A stretch of 52,528 nucleotides of DNA, from positions 1-52,528 of the forward strand of contig NYWX01000041.1 of the NCBI GenBank assembly GCA_002685275.1, written 5' to 3'. The stretch is from Gammaproteobacteria bacterium (GTDB taxonomy: Bacteria; Pseudomonadota; Gammaproteobacteria; Woeseiales; Woeseiaceae). This document shows, piece after piece, positions 43,210-52,202 of the stretch. The position numbers and the translations under genes were made by a program. The notes beneath the pieces were generated by a model. That model did no database searches. It was not told where the DNA came from and worked only from the letters and a program-made list of their open reading frames with translations. Within the stretch, counting starts at the first letter, position 1; the number at the start of each line of letters is the position of its first letter.

Positions 43210-43614
43210 ATGAAAAAAAATTTAATCATCATTTCTTTTTTTATCTTTACACCAATCTCACAAGCAGCAACTATTGTAAAAGAATTTCGAGGGTCAGAAA
43301 GCCTTACAACAGCAATTTTTTTGGTAGAAGCACCATGGCTTCTCGATTGGAGATTAGATAGTGATTATGATGAATTAGTTGCACTAGATATTACACTCAT
43401 CGAGGCAGTTACTGGACGGCATGTGGGCCGTGTTTTACATACTAAACGTAAAGGTAATGGCCTTAAGCTCTTTGATCATTCAGGTCGCTATCAACTTAGG
43501 GTGAGCTCCACATTAGCTCGCTGGACCTTAAAAATTAAACAAATAAAATCCGAAGAAAAAGCATTTTATACACCAAAAGAATCCAAGTTAAAAAAGAATA
43601 ATCCGTTTAGATAA
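43210..43614 (+). CDS. Small exported protein of unknown function
   Basis: About 134 aa from the ATG at 43210; an in-frame TTG 69 nt upstream gives an unlikely N-terminus. A clear signal peptide (MKKNLIIISFFIFTPISQAA) is followed by a roughly 75-residue beta-rich domain with paired Trp motifs (VEAPWLLDWRLDSDYD, TLARWTLKI) and HVGRVLH, then a Lys-rich tail. I do not recognise the family. The nearest downstream gene is the AI-2E permease, 25 nt away, which may share its transcript. Confidence 0.7.
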   Translation: MKKNLIIISFFIFTPISQAATIVKEFRGSESLTTAIFLVEAPWLLDWRLDSDYDELVALDITLIEAVTGRHVGRVLHTKRKGNGLKLFDHSGRYQLRVSSTLARWTLKIKQIKSEEKAFYTPKESKLKKNNPFR

Positions 43615-43639
43615 GAAGGTTCTATAGCTTAGATTAAGA

Positions 43640-44764
43640 ATGCATGACAAGCGATCTTGTGCGATTATCAGATATATGAATAATCAGGGCGGTAAAAATA
43701 GCAGTGCATTAATAAGTTTTGCAGCATTAATTGTTGTAATTTATGGCATGCAGATGGCAAAAGAACTGCTAATACCTTTTATTATTGCTTCTTTTTTAAC
43801 CCTTTTAGCCTATCGACCAATGATATGGCTACAGAATAAATTATATATCTTAATTCCAAATAAACCACCGATTTTTCTGCCGGCGCTAATAATTGTATTT
43901 TTGATGATGCTCTTATTAATAATAATTGGTGGGGTGTTTGGAAATTCTATCGGTGATTTTACAGCTGCATTACCTGGTTATCAGCAAAGACTTGAAGTCA
44001 TGAAGGAGGGACTCGTTGAGTTCGCTATTAGATTTTTTAATTTAGATAAATCCATAGAGAACTTAAGTGAGATGATTGATCCAGGATGGGCTATGGAGCT
44101 CGTTGTGCTTATTTTAAATAGCTTAAAAGATGCTCTAACAAATGCTTTCCTAATTATTTTTACAATGGTTTTTATGCTTTTAGAAGCAACAAGTTTTAGT
44201 GCAAAATTTAAAGCTGCTTTTAGTGGTAATAAAGATTTATTAAGAAGACCGCAAGTATTCATAGAAAGTCTGGGTCATTATCTTGCTATAAAGACAGTAG
44301 TAAGTGTGGCAACTGGTGTTTGTACAGGCATCCTTACTTGGTCTCTTGGGCTTGATTTTCCGTTTCTATGGGCAATGCTTGCTTTTCTTTTGAATTATAT
44401 TCCAACTATCGGTTCCATTATCGCTGCAGTCCCTGCAATCTTACTAGGACTTATTCAATTTGGACCAGGCATTGCAATTGCAACAGCGGTTGGTTTTGCT
44501 TTAATTAATATTTTGTTTGGAAGTGCAATTGAACCACGTTTAATGGGCTACGGTGTTGGAATATCACCATTAGTTGTTTTTATTAGTTTAGTTTTTTGGG
44601 GTTGGGTTTTTGGCCCAGTTGGCATGTTACTTTCAGTACCATTGACAATGGCTCTCAAATTAGTGCTTGAGAGTGATATACAAACAAAATGGATTGCTAT
44701 TTTGATTGGTTCGGAGCGTGATGCCAATTATGAAATAAGAGCTAGAAATACTTCCAAAGATTGA
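43640..44764 (+). CDS. AI-2E family permease (PerM-like)
   Basis: A 374-aa membrane protein of the AI-2E transporter/PerM family: about seven to eight helices, the central FTMVFMLLEATSFSAKFKAAF loop and the signature SLGLDFPFLWAMLAFLLNYIPTIGS followed by GPVGMLLSVPLT. An ATG at 43676 (MNNQGGK) is an alternative start. Members export small molecules or act as Na+/H+ antiporters; the name does not prove autoinducer transport. Confidence 0.92.
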   Translation: MHDKRSCAIIRYMNNQGGKNSSALISFAALIVVIYGMQMAKELLIPFIIASFLTLLAYRPMIWLQNKLYILIPNKPPIFLPALIIVFLMMLLLIIIGGVFGNSIGDFTAALPGYQQRLEVMKEGLVEFAIRFFNLDKSIENLSEMIDPGWAMELVVLILNSLKDALTNAFLIIFTMVFMLLEATSFSAKFKAAFSGNKDLLRRPQVFIESLGHYLAIKTVVSVATGVCTGILTWSLGLDFPFLWAMLAFLLNYIPTIGSIIAAVPAILLGLIQFGPGIAIATAVGFALINILFGSAIEPRLMGYGVGISPLVVFISLVFWGWVFGPVGMLLSVPLTMALKLVLESDIQTKWIAILIGSERDANYEIRARNTSKD

Positions 44765-44825
44765 ATTTTCTCACATCAAATACTCTATTATTTCAAAGAG
44801 TTTTAAATTTTTAGGAGACTATCGT

Positions 44826-45554
44826 TTGAGTATTTTAAGATACACAATACCAAACAGTTTTACAGCATTAAGTTTATTGCTTGGTATTGCATCTATTATT
44901 ATGACACAACTAGGCGATCTTGAGTTTGCGGCTTGGATTATAGTTTGGTGTGGTCTTCTTGATGTATTAGATGGTGTATCAGCAAGGATACTTAAAGCGA
45001 CTTCCAATTTTGGTGCTGAATTTGATTCTATGGCTGATCTTGTTTCTTTTGGAGTTGCTCCAGCTGTATTGGTTTTAAATGCGGGATTGCAAATTGCAAA
45101 TATTAAGTATGGTTCAAATTTTTTCTGGCTTTTATCGGTAGCAGTCGCGGTTTTTGTGCTAACTGGCGCAATGCGATTAGCACGTTTTAATTTAACTTCA
45201 GAGGAAACTTCAAAAGGATGGTTTGCTGGAGTCCCAATCACTGCAACCGGGGGAGGTTTTTTAGCACCTCTTATTCTTGTTTTGATGTATCACGATGAGA
45301 TTGCTACATCATTAGCATTAAATTTATTCTTTCCAGTATTAATGTTTTTTTTATCTATTTTAATGATATCGAGTATGCGTTTTCCAAAAGCTACTCGAAG
45401 AGAAAGCAATCTTATAAATGTCTTTCAAATTATTGCAATTTGTGGAATTTATTATTCCGGAATAACTCGCACTTATCCTGAGTATTTGCTTGGCATGAGT
45501 TTATTTTTGTTGGTTGCAGGAATAATTGCAGGTAGAGTAACAAAAAACAAATGA
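44826..45554 (+). CDS. pssA: CDP-diacylglycerol-serine O-phosphatidyltransferase
   Basis: A 242-aa membrane enzyme with the CDP-alcohol phosphatidyltransferase motif DVLDGVSAR...GAEFDSMADLVSFG, the form typical of type II phosphatidylserine synthase. It makes phosphatidylserine, the precursor of phosphatidylethanolamine. TTG start at 44826. No psd gene is nearby. Confidence 0.93.
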   Translation: MSILRYTIPNSFTALSLLLGIASIIMTQLGDLEFAAWIIVWCGLLDVLDGVSARILKATSNFGAEFDSMADLVSFGVAPAVLVLNAGLQIANIKYGSNFFWLLSVAVAVFVLTGAMRLARFNLTSEETSKGWFAGVPITATGGGFLAPLILVLMYHDEIATSLALNLFFPVLMFFLSILMISSMRFPKATRRESNLINVFQIIAICGIYYSGITRTYPEYLLGMSLFLLVAGIIAGRVTKNK

Positions 45555-45570
45555 TGTTCTTTTCATCATT
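45550..45570 (+). terminator. Stem-loop at the pssA stop codon
   Basis: AATGATG (45550-45556) and CATCATT (45564-45570) pair around a TTCTTTT loop, followed by CAATTTTTAT. The pssA stop codon lies inside the left arm. It looks like a weak intrinsic terminator between pssA and the following symporter gene. Confidence 0.4.
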
Positions 45571-45611
45571 CAATTTTTATAAATTAAATTCTCATTAATT
45601 TAGGCAATAAC

Positions 45612-47033
45612 TTGTCAACAACAATTACTATTCTAATTATTTATCTCGCTATTTTGATGGGTTTAGCTATATGGAGTCGGCGAGAGTCAAATACTCTGTC
45701 TGGATATTATTTAGCAGGTAAGAAGCTGCCATTTTGGGTTGTTGCTTTTAGTACAAACGCTACCGGTGAAAGTGGTTGGTTATTGCTTGGATTATCAGGT
45801 GTTGGATACGCAATAGGTTTTAAGGCTTACTGGATTGTAATTGGGGAAGTTCTAGGCCTTGTTGCAGCATGGTGGATTATTGCTAGGCGCATAAAAAAGT
45901 TGAGCGACAAGAATGAAACAATAACAATACCAGATATATTAGCCAATAATTTTCCAGATAAAGCAAACCTAATACGTGGTGTTGCTGTTTTGATAATTGT
46001 ATTAATGTCAATTACTTACGTAACTGCACAAATGATTGCAACGGGGAAGGCATTCAATAGTTTTCTAGGATTGGATTACGTGACCGGAGTTACTTTAGGT
46101 TCAATATTTATTATTGGTTATACATTTATAGGGGGTTATAAAGCGGCATCCTACACAGATGTAATGCAGGGCTTCCTGATGTTACTCGGTCTAATCATAG
46201 TTCCTGCGGCAGCAATTTATGCCTCAGGTGGTTGGGAAGAAATTCTAACTAACCTTGCAACTCAAGATCCAACCTTGATTAATTTATTTGCTGTTTCAGC
46301 TAATGGAGGCCAGGCAATTATAATCATTGCAAGCTTTCTTGCGATAGGGCTGCCTTTACTAGGAATGCCGCAGTTATTAGTCCGATTTATATCCGCAAGA
46401 GATGATGGTGAGATAAAAAAGGCTAGAATTGTTTCATCATTGGTTTTATTAGTACTTACTTTTGGTGCTGTTACCGTAGGGGTGGCTGGTCGTGCTTTAT
46501 TCCCAGGTCTCGAGGACCCAGAAAATATATTTCCCGTGATATCGAATAATCTCTTTCCACAAATAATTTCCGGAATGTTATTAGTAGTTGTTTTATCAGC
46601 AATTATGTCAACGGTAGATTCACTACTTTTACTTGTATCTTCTTCAATTATCCGAGATACATACCAAAAAATTCTTAAATCATCCAAGGATGAAAAGACA
46701 TTAGCTAATTATGGTAAATATGTAACAATTTTTATTGGCTTGATAGCTGTTTTAGCCGCTGTACAGGAACCACGTGTCATATTTGATTTTGTCTTATTAT
46801 CTTGGTCTGGTCTTGGCTCAGCCTTTGGGCCAGTTATTATTGGTATTTTATATAATAAAAAGATTACTTGGAAAGGCGTCTTTGCAGGAATGAGCGGAGG
46901 CTTTCTTGCGAGTACTATATGGGTTGCTTGGTTTAAGGCAGATTATTATGGTCTTTATGAAGCAATTCCTGGATTTATTGTGGGTTTAATTTTAACTTTT
47001 GGAGTCAGTTGGCTGACCAGTCAGAAAAAATAA
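45612..47033 (+). CDS. Sodium:solute symporter, PutP-like
   Basis: A 473-aa SSS transporter closer to PutP than the one at 12.5 kb: SGYYLAGKKLPFWVVAFSTNATGESGWLLLGLSG at the N-terminus, FIGGYKAASYTDVMQGFLM, and LSAIMSTVDSLLLLVSSSI with Na+-site Ser/Thr residues. Proline or another amino acid is the likely cargo. TTG start at 45612. The 256 bp after it, up to the cytochrome oxidase operon, are AT-rich; I see only an AAGGA Shine-Dalgarno for the next gene. Confidence 0.9.
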   Translation: MSTTITILIIYLAILMGLAIWSRRESNTLSGYYLAGKKLPFWVVAFSTNATGESGWLLLGLSGVGYAIGFKAYWIVIGEVLGLVAAWWIIARRIKKLSDKNETITIPDILANNFPDKANLIRGVAVLIIVLMSITYVTAQMIATGKAFNSFLGLDYVTGVTLGSIFIIGYTFIGGYKAASYTDVMQGFLMLLGLIIVPAAAIYASGGWEEILTNLATQDPTLINLFAVSANGGQAIIIIASFLAIGLPLLGMPQLLVRFISARDDGEIKKARIVSSLVLLVLTFGAVTVGVAGRALFPGLEDPENIFPVISNNLFPQIISGMLLVVVLSAIMSTVDSLLLLVSSSIIRDTYQKILKSSKDEKTLANYGKYVTIFIGLIAVLAAVQEPRVIFDFVLLSWSGLGSAFGPVIIGILYNKKITWKGVFAGMSGGFLASTIWVAWFKADYYGLYEAIPGFIVGLILTFGVSWLTSQKK

Positions 47034-47289
47034 AGAAAAATCCACCAAAATGTTTATAAAACGTATGGAAAATAGCTATCAATTCCACTATCCTTCGCTC
47101 TTTCTAATTTGTATTGTTACTAGCATATTTTATAAATGTCTTTTATAAAGATCTAATAGCTAAAATTTAGAGCTTGAAAAATACGAATTAGATAAGATTA
47201 CTTAGTATTGTGAGCTTAATCGAATGCTTTCGAGTGCCTCACAAGATTTAAAAATCATATATCGTACATCTTCAAAGGATGCATAAAGT

Positions 47290-48642
47290 ATGCCTCTAGC
47301 TGTAGTTATAATTCTGCTTGTAATTGGTTCTTTTGTTTTTCATTTTCTAAGTCCATGGACTTTCACCGAGCTGGCTTCCAACTGGGAGATGGTGGATTTT
47401 ACTATTGACGTTACATTTGTTGTAACGAGCTTTGTTTTTGCTGCTGTAAATTTATTCATGGCTTATTGCATTATAAAGTTTCGCTATAAAAAGAATGCTA
47501 GAGCAAATTATGAGCCTGAAAATAAAAAACTTGAATACTGGTTAACAGGTTTAACTACGATCGGTATTGTAGCGATGTTAGCGCCCGGATTATTCGTTTG
47601 GGATAAATTTGTTGATGTACCTGAAGATGCCCATATTGTCGAAGCAGTAGGCCAACAATGGCACTGGACTTATCGCTACCCTGGCGAGGATGGAAAGCTA
47701 GGTGAGGTTGATGCCGAGAGAATCTCAAAAGAAAATCCTTTTGGAATCGATCCAGAGGACCCTAACGGTCAAGATGATATTATTGTTTATAATCCTGAGG
47801 CACATATCCCTATTGATCAGCCAGTAAAATTTTTATTACGTTCTAAAGATGTGCTCCATAATTTTACGATTGCTCAGTTTCGAGTGAAGATGGATATGGT
47901 GCCAGGTATGACTACTTTTATGTGGTTGCAGCCAACGAGGACTGGTCGATTCGAGCTGCTTTGCGAGGAACTTTGTGGAGTTGGTCATTTTGCAATGCGA
48001 GGTGCCGTTGTAGTTGATGAGCAGAAAGACTTTGACTCATGGTTATCCAAACAACCAACTTTTAGTGAGGTGATGGCAAAATCAAAAGGGAATGCAGTAT
48101 TGGGAGCAGCACGTTATGCTCCTTGCGCTGCTTGCCATGGCGTGCAAGGTGAAGGTAATCAAAATTTAAATGCTCCAAATTTGGCTGGTCAGTCTGACTG
48201 GTATTTGAAGCGACAACTTATGAATTATAAAACTGGTCTCCGTGGTACCCACAAAAAAGACATGTATGGAATGCAAATGGTTGCTATGGCGGCTACTTTA
48301 GTTAATGAAGCTGCCGTTGATGATGTTGTTGAACACATTAATACTTTTCCAGAGGGTCCAACCCAATCAACCATAAATGGCAATATCGAACGTGGTAAAC
48401 AAAGATATGCTACATGTGCTTATTGTCATGGTCGTGATGGCATGGGATTACAAGCCACTAATGCACCTCGTATAGCTGGTCTCTCCGATTGGTATATGAA
48501 GCGTCAGTTACAGAATTGGAAGGAAGGTATACGAGGAGCTCACAAGCAAGATTATTATGGTTATCAAATGGGGCTTTTCAGTCAAACATTAAACAGTGAT
48601 CAAGCGATTGATGACATCATCGCTTACATTAATACTTTATAG
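47290..48642 (+). CDS. coxB: Cytochrome c oxidase subunit II fused to two cytochrome c domains
   Basis: 450 aa: an N-terminal hydrophobic segment and two further membrane helices to about residue 110, then a CuA cupredoxin domain (DVLHNF His and CEELCGVGHFAM). Two C-terminal class I cytochrome c domains follow, with haem sites CAACH (279) and CAYCH (376). The two haem domains are near copies of each other (NAPNLAGQSDWYLKRQL against NAPRIAGLSDWYMKRQL). It receives electrons from cytochrome c or directly from a quinol-linked partner and passes them to CoxA. First gene of the oxidase operon. Confidence 0.95.
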   Translation: MPLAVVIILLVIGSFVFHFLSPWTFTELASNWEMVDFTIDVTFVVTSFVFAAVNLFMAYCIIKFRYKKNARANYEPENKKLEYWLTGLTTIGIVAMLAPGLFVWDKFVDVPEDAHIVEAVGQQWHWTYRYPGEDGKLGEVDAERISKENPFGIDPEDPNGQDDIIVYNPEAHIPIDQPVKFLLRSKDVLHNFTIAQFRVKMDMVPGMTTFMWLQPTRTGRFELLCEELCGVGHFAMRGAVVVDEQKDFDSWLSKQPTFSEVMAKSKGNAVLGAARYAPCAACHGVQGEGNQNLNAPNLAGQSDWYLKRQLMNYKTGLRGTHKKDMYGMQMVAMAATLVNEAAVDDVVEHINTFPEGPTQSTINGNIERGKQRYATCAYCHGRDGMGLQATNAPRIAGLSDWYMKRQLQNWKEGIRGAHKQDYYGYQMGLFSQTLNSDQAIDDIIAYINTL

Positions 48643-48653
48643 GTTAAAAATTT

Positions 48654-50405
48654 ATGTCATATGTTGCATTTGCAGATCGTGATCATGAGTTAGATCATCA
48701 TGATCCAGATACATTTCTCACTAAATACGTTTGGAGTCAAGACCACAAGGTCATTGCAATCCAGTATTCATTAACAGCCATAGTCGTGGGTCTGATAGCG
48801 CTTGGCTTATCTGTAATGATGCGTTTACAGCTTGGCTTTCCAAATGAATTTAGCTATATAAACCCTGAAAACTATTATCAATTTGTGACAATGCATGGCG
48901 TGATCATGGTGATTTATCTTCTCACTGCTCTTTTGCTCGGTGGATTTGGTAATTACTTGATTCCATTAATGTGTGGTGCCCGGGACATGGTGTTTCCATT
49001 TTTAAACATGCTCAGCTATTGGACATACCTTGTTTCTGTATTAATTTTAATCGCAAGTTTCTTTGTTGATGGAGGATCAACGGGAGCAGGTTGGACACTT
49101 TATCCACCACAAGCTATCAGCCCTGGTACGCCAGGCGTCGATTTAGGCATAATACTGATGCTTGCATCATTAGCTGTATTTATTGTTGCATTCACTATGG
49201 GCGGATTAAATTATGTGACAACGATTTTGCAAGCGCGATGTAAGGGCATGACCCTCATGCGAATGCCATTGTCAGTTTGGGGGATTTTTGTAGCGACAGT
49301 TCTTGGATTACTCGCATTTCCAGCATTGCTTGTTAGTGCAATTATGATGTTGTTTGATAAGACACTCATGACTAGCTTTTTTATGCCAGCAGTTAGCTCT
49401 ATGGGTGTTGATCCTGGTTATTCTGGAGGCAGCCCAATTTTATTCCAGCATTTATTTTGGTTTTTTGGACATCCTGAAGTTTATATTGTAGCCCTACCAG
49501 CATTTGGTGTTGTTTCAGATGTGCTTAGTACACATGCTCGAAAGAATATCTTTGGTTACCGTATGATGGTTTGGGCAATTATTATGATTGGTGGATTAAG
49601 CTTTATTGTATGGGCTCATCATATGTATGTTAGTGGTATGAATCCTTACTTTGGGTTCTTCTTTGCGACAACTACGTTAATAATTGCAGTCCCAACAGCA
49701 ATAAAAGTTTACAATTGGGTATTAACATTATGGCAAGGTAATATTCATCTTCGAACTCCAATGCTTTTCTCTATTGGCTTTATCTTTACTTTTATCCATG
49801 GTGGCTTGACAGGACTTTTCTTAGGTAATGTTACAATCGATTTGCCACTATCAGATACTTATTTTGTTGTAGCGCATTTTCATATGGTTATGGGAGTATC
49901 TCCCGTGCTTGTTGTCTATGGAGCAATTTATCATTGGTGGCCAAAAATTACAGGAAAGATGTATAACGAAACTTTAGGCAAGCTTCATTTTTGGACAACC
50001 TTTTTTGGTGCTTATGCAGTTTATTTACCAATGCATTATTTAGGATTTGCTGGTGTTCCGCGACGTTACTTTTCAATGGGCAATACCGATTTCCTTCCCG
50101 AGTCAGCTCAGGATTTAAATGCGGTAATTACCATATCTGCAATCTTTTTGGCGCTGGCACAACTATTGTTTTTTGCCAACGCTATATGGAGTCTTGTTAG
50201 AGGTCCAAAGTCGGATCCAAATCCATGGAGTGCAACTTCCCTTGAGTGGCTCACGCCAGATCATCCACCTAAACATGGTAACTGGGGGCATGAGCTACCA
50301 GAAGTCCATCGTTGGGCTTATGACTACAGTGTGCCAGGCTATGAAGACGATTTTATTCCGCAGAATGTCTCCGCAGATAAAGCTCCAAAAGGTGAGGGGC
50401 ATTAA
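48654..50405 (+). CDS. coxA: Cytochrome c oxidase subunit I
   Basis: A 583-aa haem-copper oxidase core with 12 helices. Present are MHGVIMV (haem a His), FWFFGHPEVYIVALP (CuB His and the cross-linked Tyr), WAHHMYVSG (CuB His pair), and AHFHMVMG with haem a3 and a ligands. Type A proton channel residues such as Glu in GHPEVY are retained. It reduces O2 to water while pumping protons. Coupled to coxB (11-nt gap) and directly abutting the next gene. Confidence 0.97.
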   Translation: MSYVAFADRDHELDHHDPDTFLTKYVWSQDHKVIAIQYSLTAIVVGLIALGLSVMMRLQLGFPNEFSYINPENYYQFVTMHGVIMVIYLLTALLLGGFGNYLIPLMCGARDMVFPFLNMLSYWTYLVSVLILIASFFVDGGSTGAGWTLYPPQAISPGTPGVDLGIILMLASLAVFIVAFTMGGLNYVTTILQARCKGMTLMRMPLSVWGIFVATVLGLLAFPALLVSAIMMLFDKTLMTSFFMPAVSSMGVDPGYSGGSPILFQHLFWFFGHPEVYIVALPAFGVVSDVLSTHARKNIFGYRMMVWAIIMIGGLSFIVWAHHMYVSGMNPYFGFFFATTTLIIAVPTAIKVYNWVLTLWQGNIHLRTPMLFSIGFIFTFIHGGLTGLFLGNVTIDLPLSDTYFVVAHFHMVMGVSPVLVVYGAIYHWWPKITGKMYNETLGKLHFWTTFFGAYAVYLPMHYLGFAGVPRRYFSMGNTDFLPESAQDLNAVITISAIFLALAQLLFFANAIWSLVRGPKSDPNPWSATSLEWLTPDHPPKHGNWGHELPEVHRWAYDYSVPGYEDDFIPQNVSADKAPKGEGH

Positions 50406-51080
50406 GTGACAATCGCTTTAGTTTTTCTTGCGCTTATTCTGGCTACACTTTTAGGTTGGTTATTAAAGCAAACGTTTAATGCAGCTCCTTGGGAAATGGA
50501 GGCAGTTGGTGATACAGCTCATCATGGCCCCTTAGGTGGAACTGGTAATAAAAGTAAGTTAATTGCATTGCTAACATTCCTCGCAGTAGTTACTTCTTTT
50601 TTTGCTTTAATCCTAAGTGCATATGCTTTAAGAATGGAATTAGGTGATTGGATTCCACTAACTGAGCCTCAGCTTTTATGGGTTAATACAATCATGTTAA
50701 TTGTTGCGAGCATCGTTTTTCAATGGACACGCAATGCAGCAGTAAATGACCAACAAAGTCGCTTGAAGCTGGGGATGATAATTACTGGCGTCCTCACTTG
50801 GGGATTCCTTATCGGGCAGTTTATTGCATGGCAACAATTACAAAATCTAGGTCAATTTGTTTCAAGTAATCCGTCAAATGCATTTTTTTATTTTTTGACT
50901 GGAGCTCACGCTATACATATTCTTGGCGGTCTTTATGTTTGGGCAAAAGCAACCTCAAAAATTATATCTAGCGCTAGAAGCATTGATGACACATGTCGTA
51001 GCATAGAATTATGTACAATTTATTGGCACTTTTTGCTGATAGTTTGGTTAATAATTTTCGGATTAATGTTGTCAACATAA
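50406..51080 (+). CDS. Cytochrome c oxidase subunit III-like protein (first copy)
   Basis: A 224-aa protein with seven hydrophobic stretches and the CoxC C-terminal pattern FYFLTGAHAIHILGGLYVW...ELCTIYWHFLLIVWLIIF. It starts with GTG immediately after the coxA stop codon. A second subunit III gene follows 24 nt later. Two tandem subunit III genes occur in a subset of proteobacterial oxidase operons. This copy has the more divergent N-terminus (NAAPWEMEAVGD). Confidence 0.87.
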   Translation: MTIALVFLALILATLLGWLLKQTFNAAPWEMEAVGDTAHHGPLGGTGNKSKLIALLTFLAVVTSFFALILSAYALRMELGDWIPLTEPQLLWVNTIMLIVASIVFQWTRNAAVNDQQSRLKLGMIITGVLTWGFLIGQFIAWQQLQNLGQFVSSNPSNAFFYFLTGAHAIHILGGLYVWAKATSKIISSARSIDDTCRSIELCTIYWHFLLIVWLIIFGLMLST

Positions 51081-51104
51081 TCTATTTGGCTTTAAGGAGT
51101 CTGT

Positions 51105-51791
51105 ATGTCAGAAGGCGTACTGCAAAATATGGAAAAAGAGCAGCAGGGTAAATTAGGCTTTATAGAAGACTGGTCTCGAGATAAGCAGGTCTATGGTATG
51201 CCCTGGGGTAAAGCCATGATGTGGATCTTTTTGTTATCCGATACCTTCATATTCAGCTGCTTTTTAGTGGGTTATATGTCTGTTCGCATAGCTTCAACAG
51301 ATCCTTGGCCTAACCCTTCAGAAGTTTTTGCTTTAGAGGCCTTTGGTTACCCAGTGCCATTACTCTTAATTGCATTAATGACTTTCATTCTCATCACGTC
51401 ATCTGGCACGATGGCCCTTGCTGTTAATATGGGATATCGCAAAAATCGCACTGCAACTTTCTGGTTAATGCTAGCCACAGCTTTGCTTGGTGCCTCGTTT
51501 GTTGGTATGCAAGTTTTTGAATGGTCTAAGTTGATTGAAGAGGGTGTCCGTCCATGGGGAAATCCATTTGGAGCAGCTCAATTTGGTTCAAGTTTCTTTA
51601 TGATTACAGGTTTCCATGGAATGCATGTGACAGGTGGAGTTATATATCTATTGGTAGTTGCTTTTCGTGTAAAAAGAGGGTTCTACGAAAAAATCCCAGA
51701 TGGTTATAAAATTGTTGAGATTACTGGCCTTTATTGGCATTTTGTTGATCTTGTTTGGGTATTTATTTTTGCATTCTTTTACCTATGGTAA
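51105..51791 (+). CDS. coxC: Cytochrome c oxidase subunit III (second copy)
   Basis: A 228-aa membrane protein with the classical subunit III pattern: WGKAMMWIFLLSDTFIFSCFLVGYMS, SSFFMITGFHGMHVTGGVIYLL and ITGLYWHFVDLVWVFIF. Subunit III stabilises the catalytic core and its proton uptake. A strong TAAGGAG Shine-Dalgarno precedes the ATG. It follows the divergent first copy and precedes the subunit IV-type gene. Confidence 0.95.
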   Translation: MSEGVLQNMEKEQQGKLGFIEDWSRDKQVYGMPWGKAMMWIFLLSDTFIFSCFLVGYMSVRIASTDPWPNPSEVFALEAFGYPVPLLLIALMTFILITSSGTMALAVNMGYRKNRTATFWLMLATALLGASFVGMQVFEWSKLIEEGVRPWGNPFGAAQFGSSFFMITGFHGMHVTGGVIYLLVVAFRVKRGFYEKIPDGYKIVEITGLYWHFVDLVWVFIFAFFYLW

Positions 51792-51809
51792 GGGCTAGGA
51801 ATAATTATT

Positions 51810-52151
51810 ATGTCAGATGATGGACAACATCCATTAAAGATTTACTGGATAATGTGGATTGCGCTCTTTGTGTTGAGTACTCTCTCTTATGCCACAGACT
51901 TTATGGATAGAGGTGCTTTACGAACATTTTTAATTTTACTTTTTATGTTCATCAAAGCTGCAGGCATTACTTGGATTTTCATGCATTTAGGCTGGGAACG
52001 TTTAGCGATGAAAGTCACTGTATTAGGTCCGCCTATTGCTATTATAGTACTCATTTACTTAATGTCTTTAGAGGGCATTTATGTAGAGGACTCTAGAATT
52101 GAAAATTATGGCGAAAGCACAATGGAAGTTGTATCTCCTGAGCATCATTAG
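51810..52151 (+). CDS. Cytochrome c oxidase subunit IV family protein
   Basis: A 113-aa, three-helix protein (IYWIMWIALFVLSTLSYATDF, LRTFLILLFMFIKAAGITWIFMHLG, VTVLGPPIAIIVLIYLMSLEGIY), as in prokaryotic COX4 (CtaF/CyoD-like). Last gene of the oxidase operon in this window. Assembly genes (ctaG, haem A synthase, surf1, sco) are not present here. Confidence 0.88.
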   Translation: MSDDGQHPLKIYWIMWIALFVLSTLSYATDFMDRGALRTFLILLFMFIKAAGITWIFMHLGWERLAMKVTVLGPPIAIIVLIYLMSLEGIYVEDSRIENYGESTMEVVSPEHH

Positions 52152-52202
52152 TAATTCTTTTGTATTTTTAAAAAAAGTCTTTTGAAGGTTTTTTCTTAGA
52201 AA

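Noticed and set aside
44819..45241. 140-codon minus-strand frame inside pssA
   Set aside because: Antisense to a clear CDP-alcohol transferase; low-complexity Ala/Thr/Ser-rich translation typical of a shadow frame.
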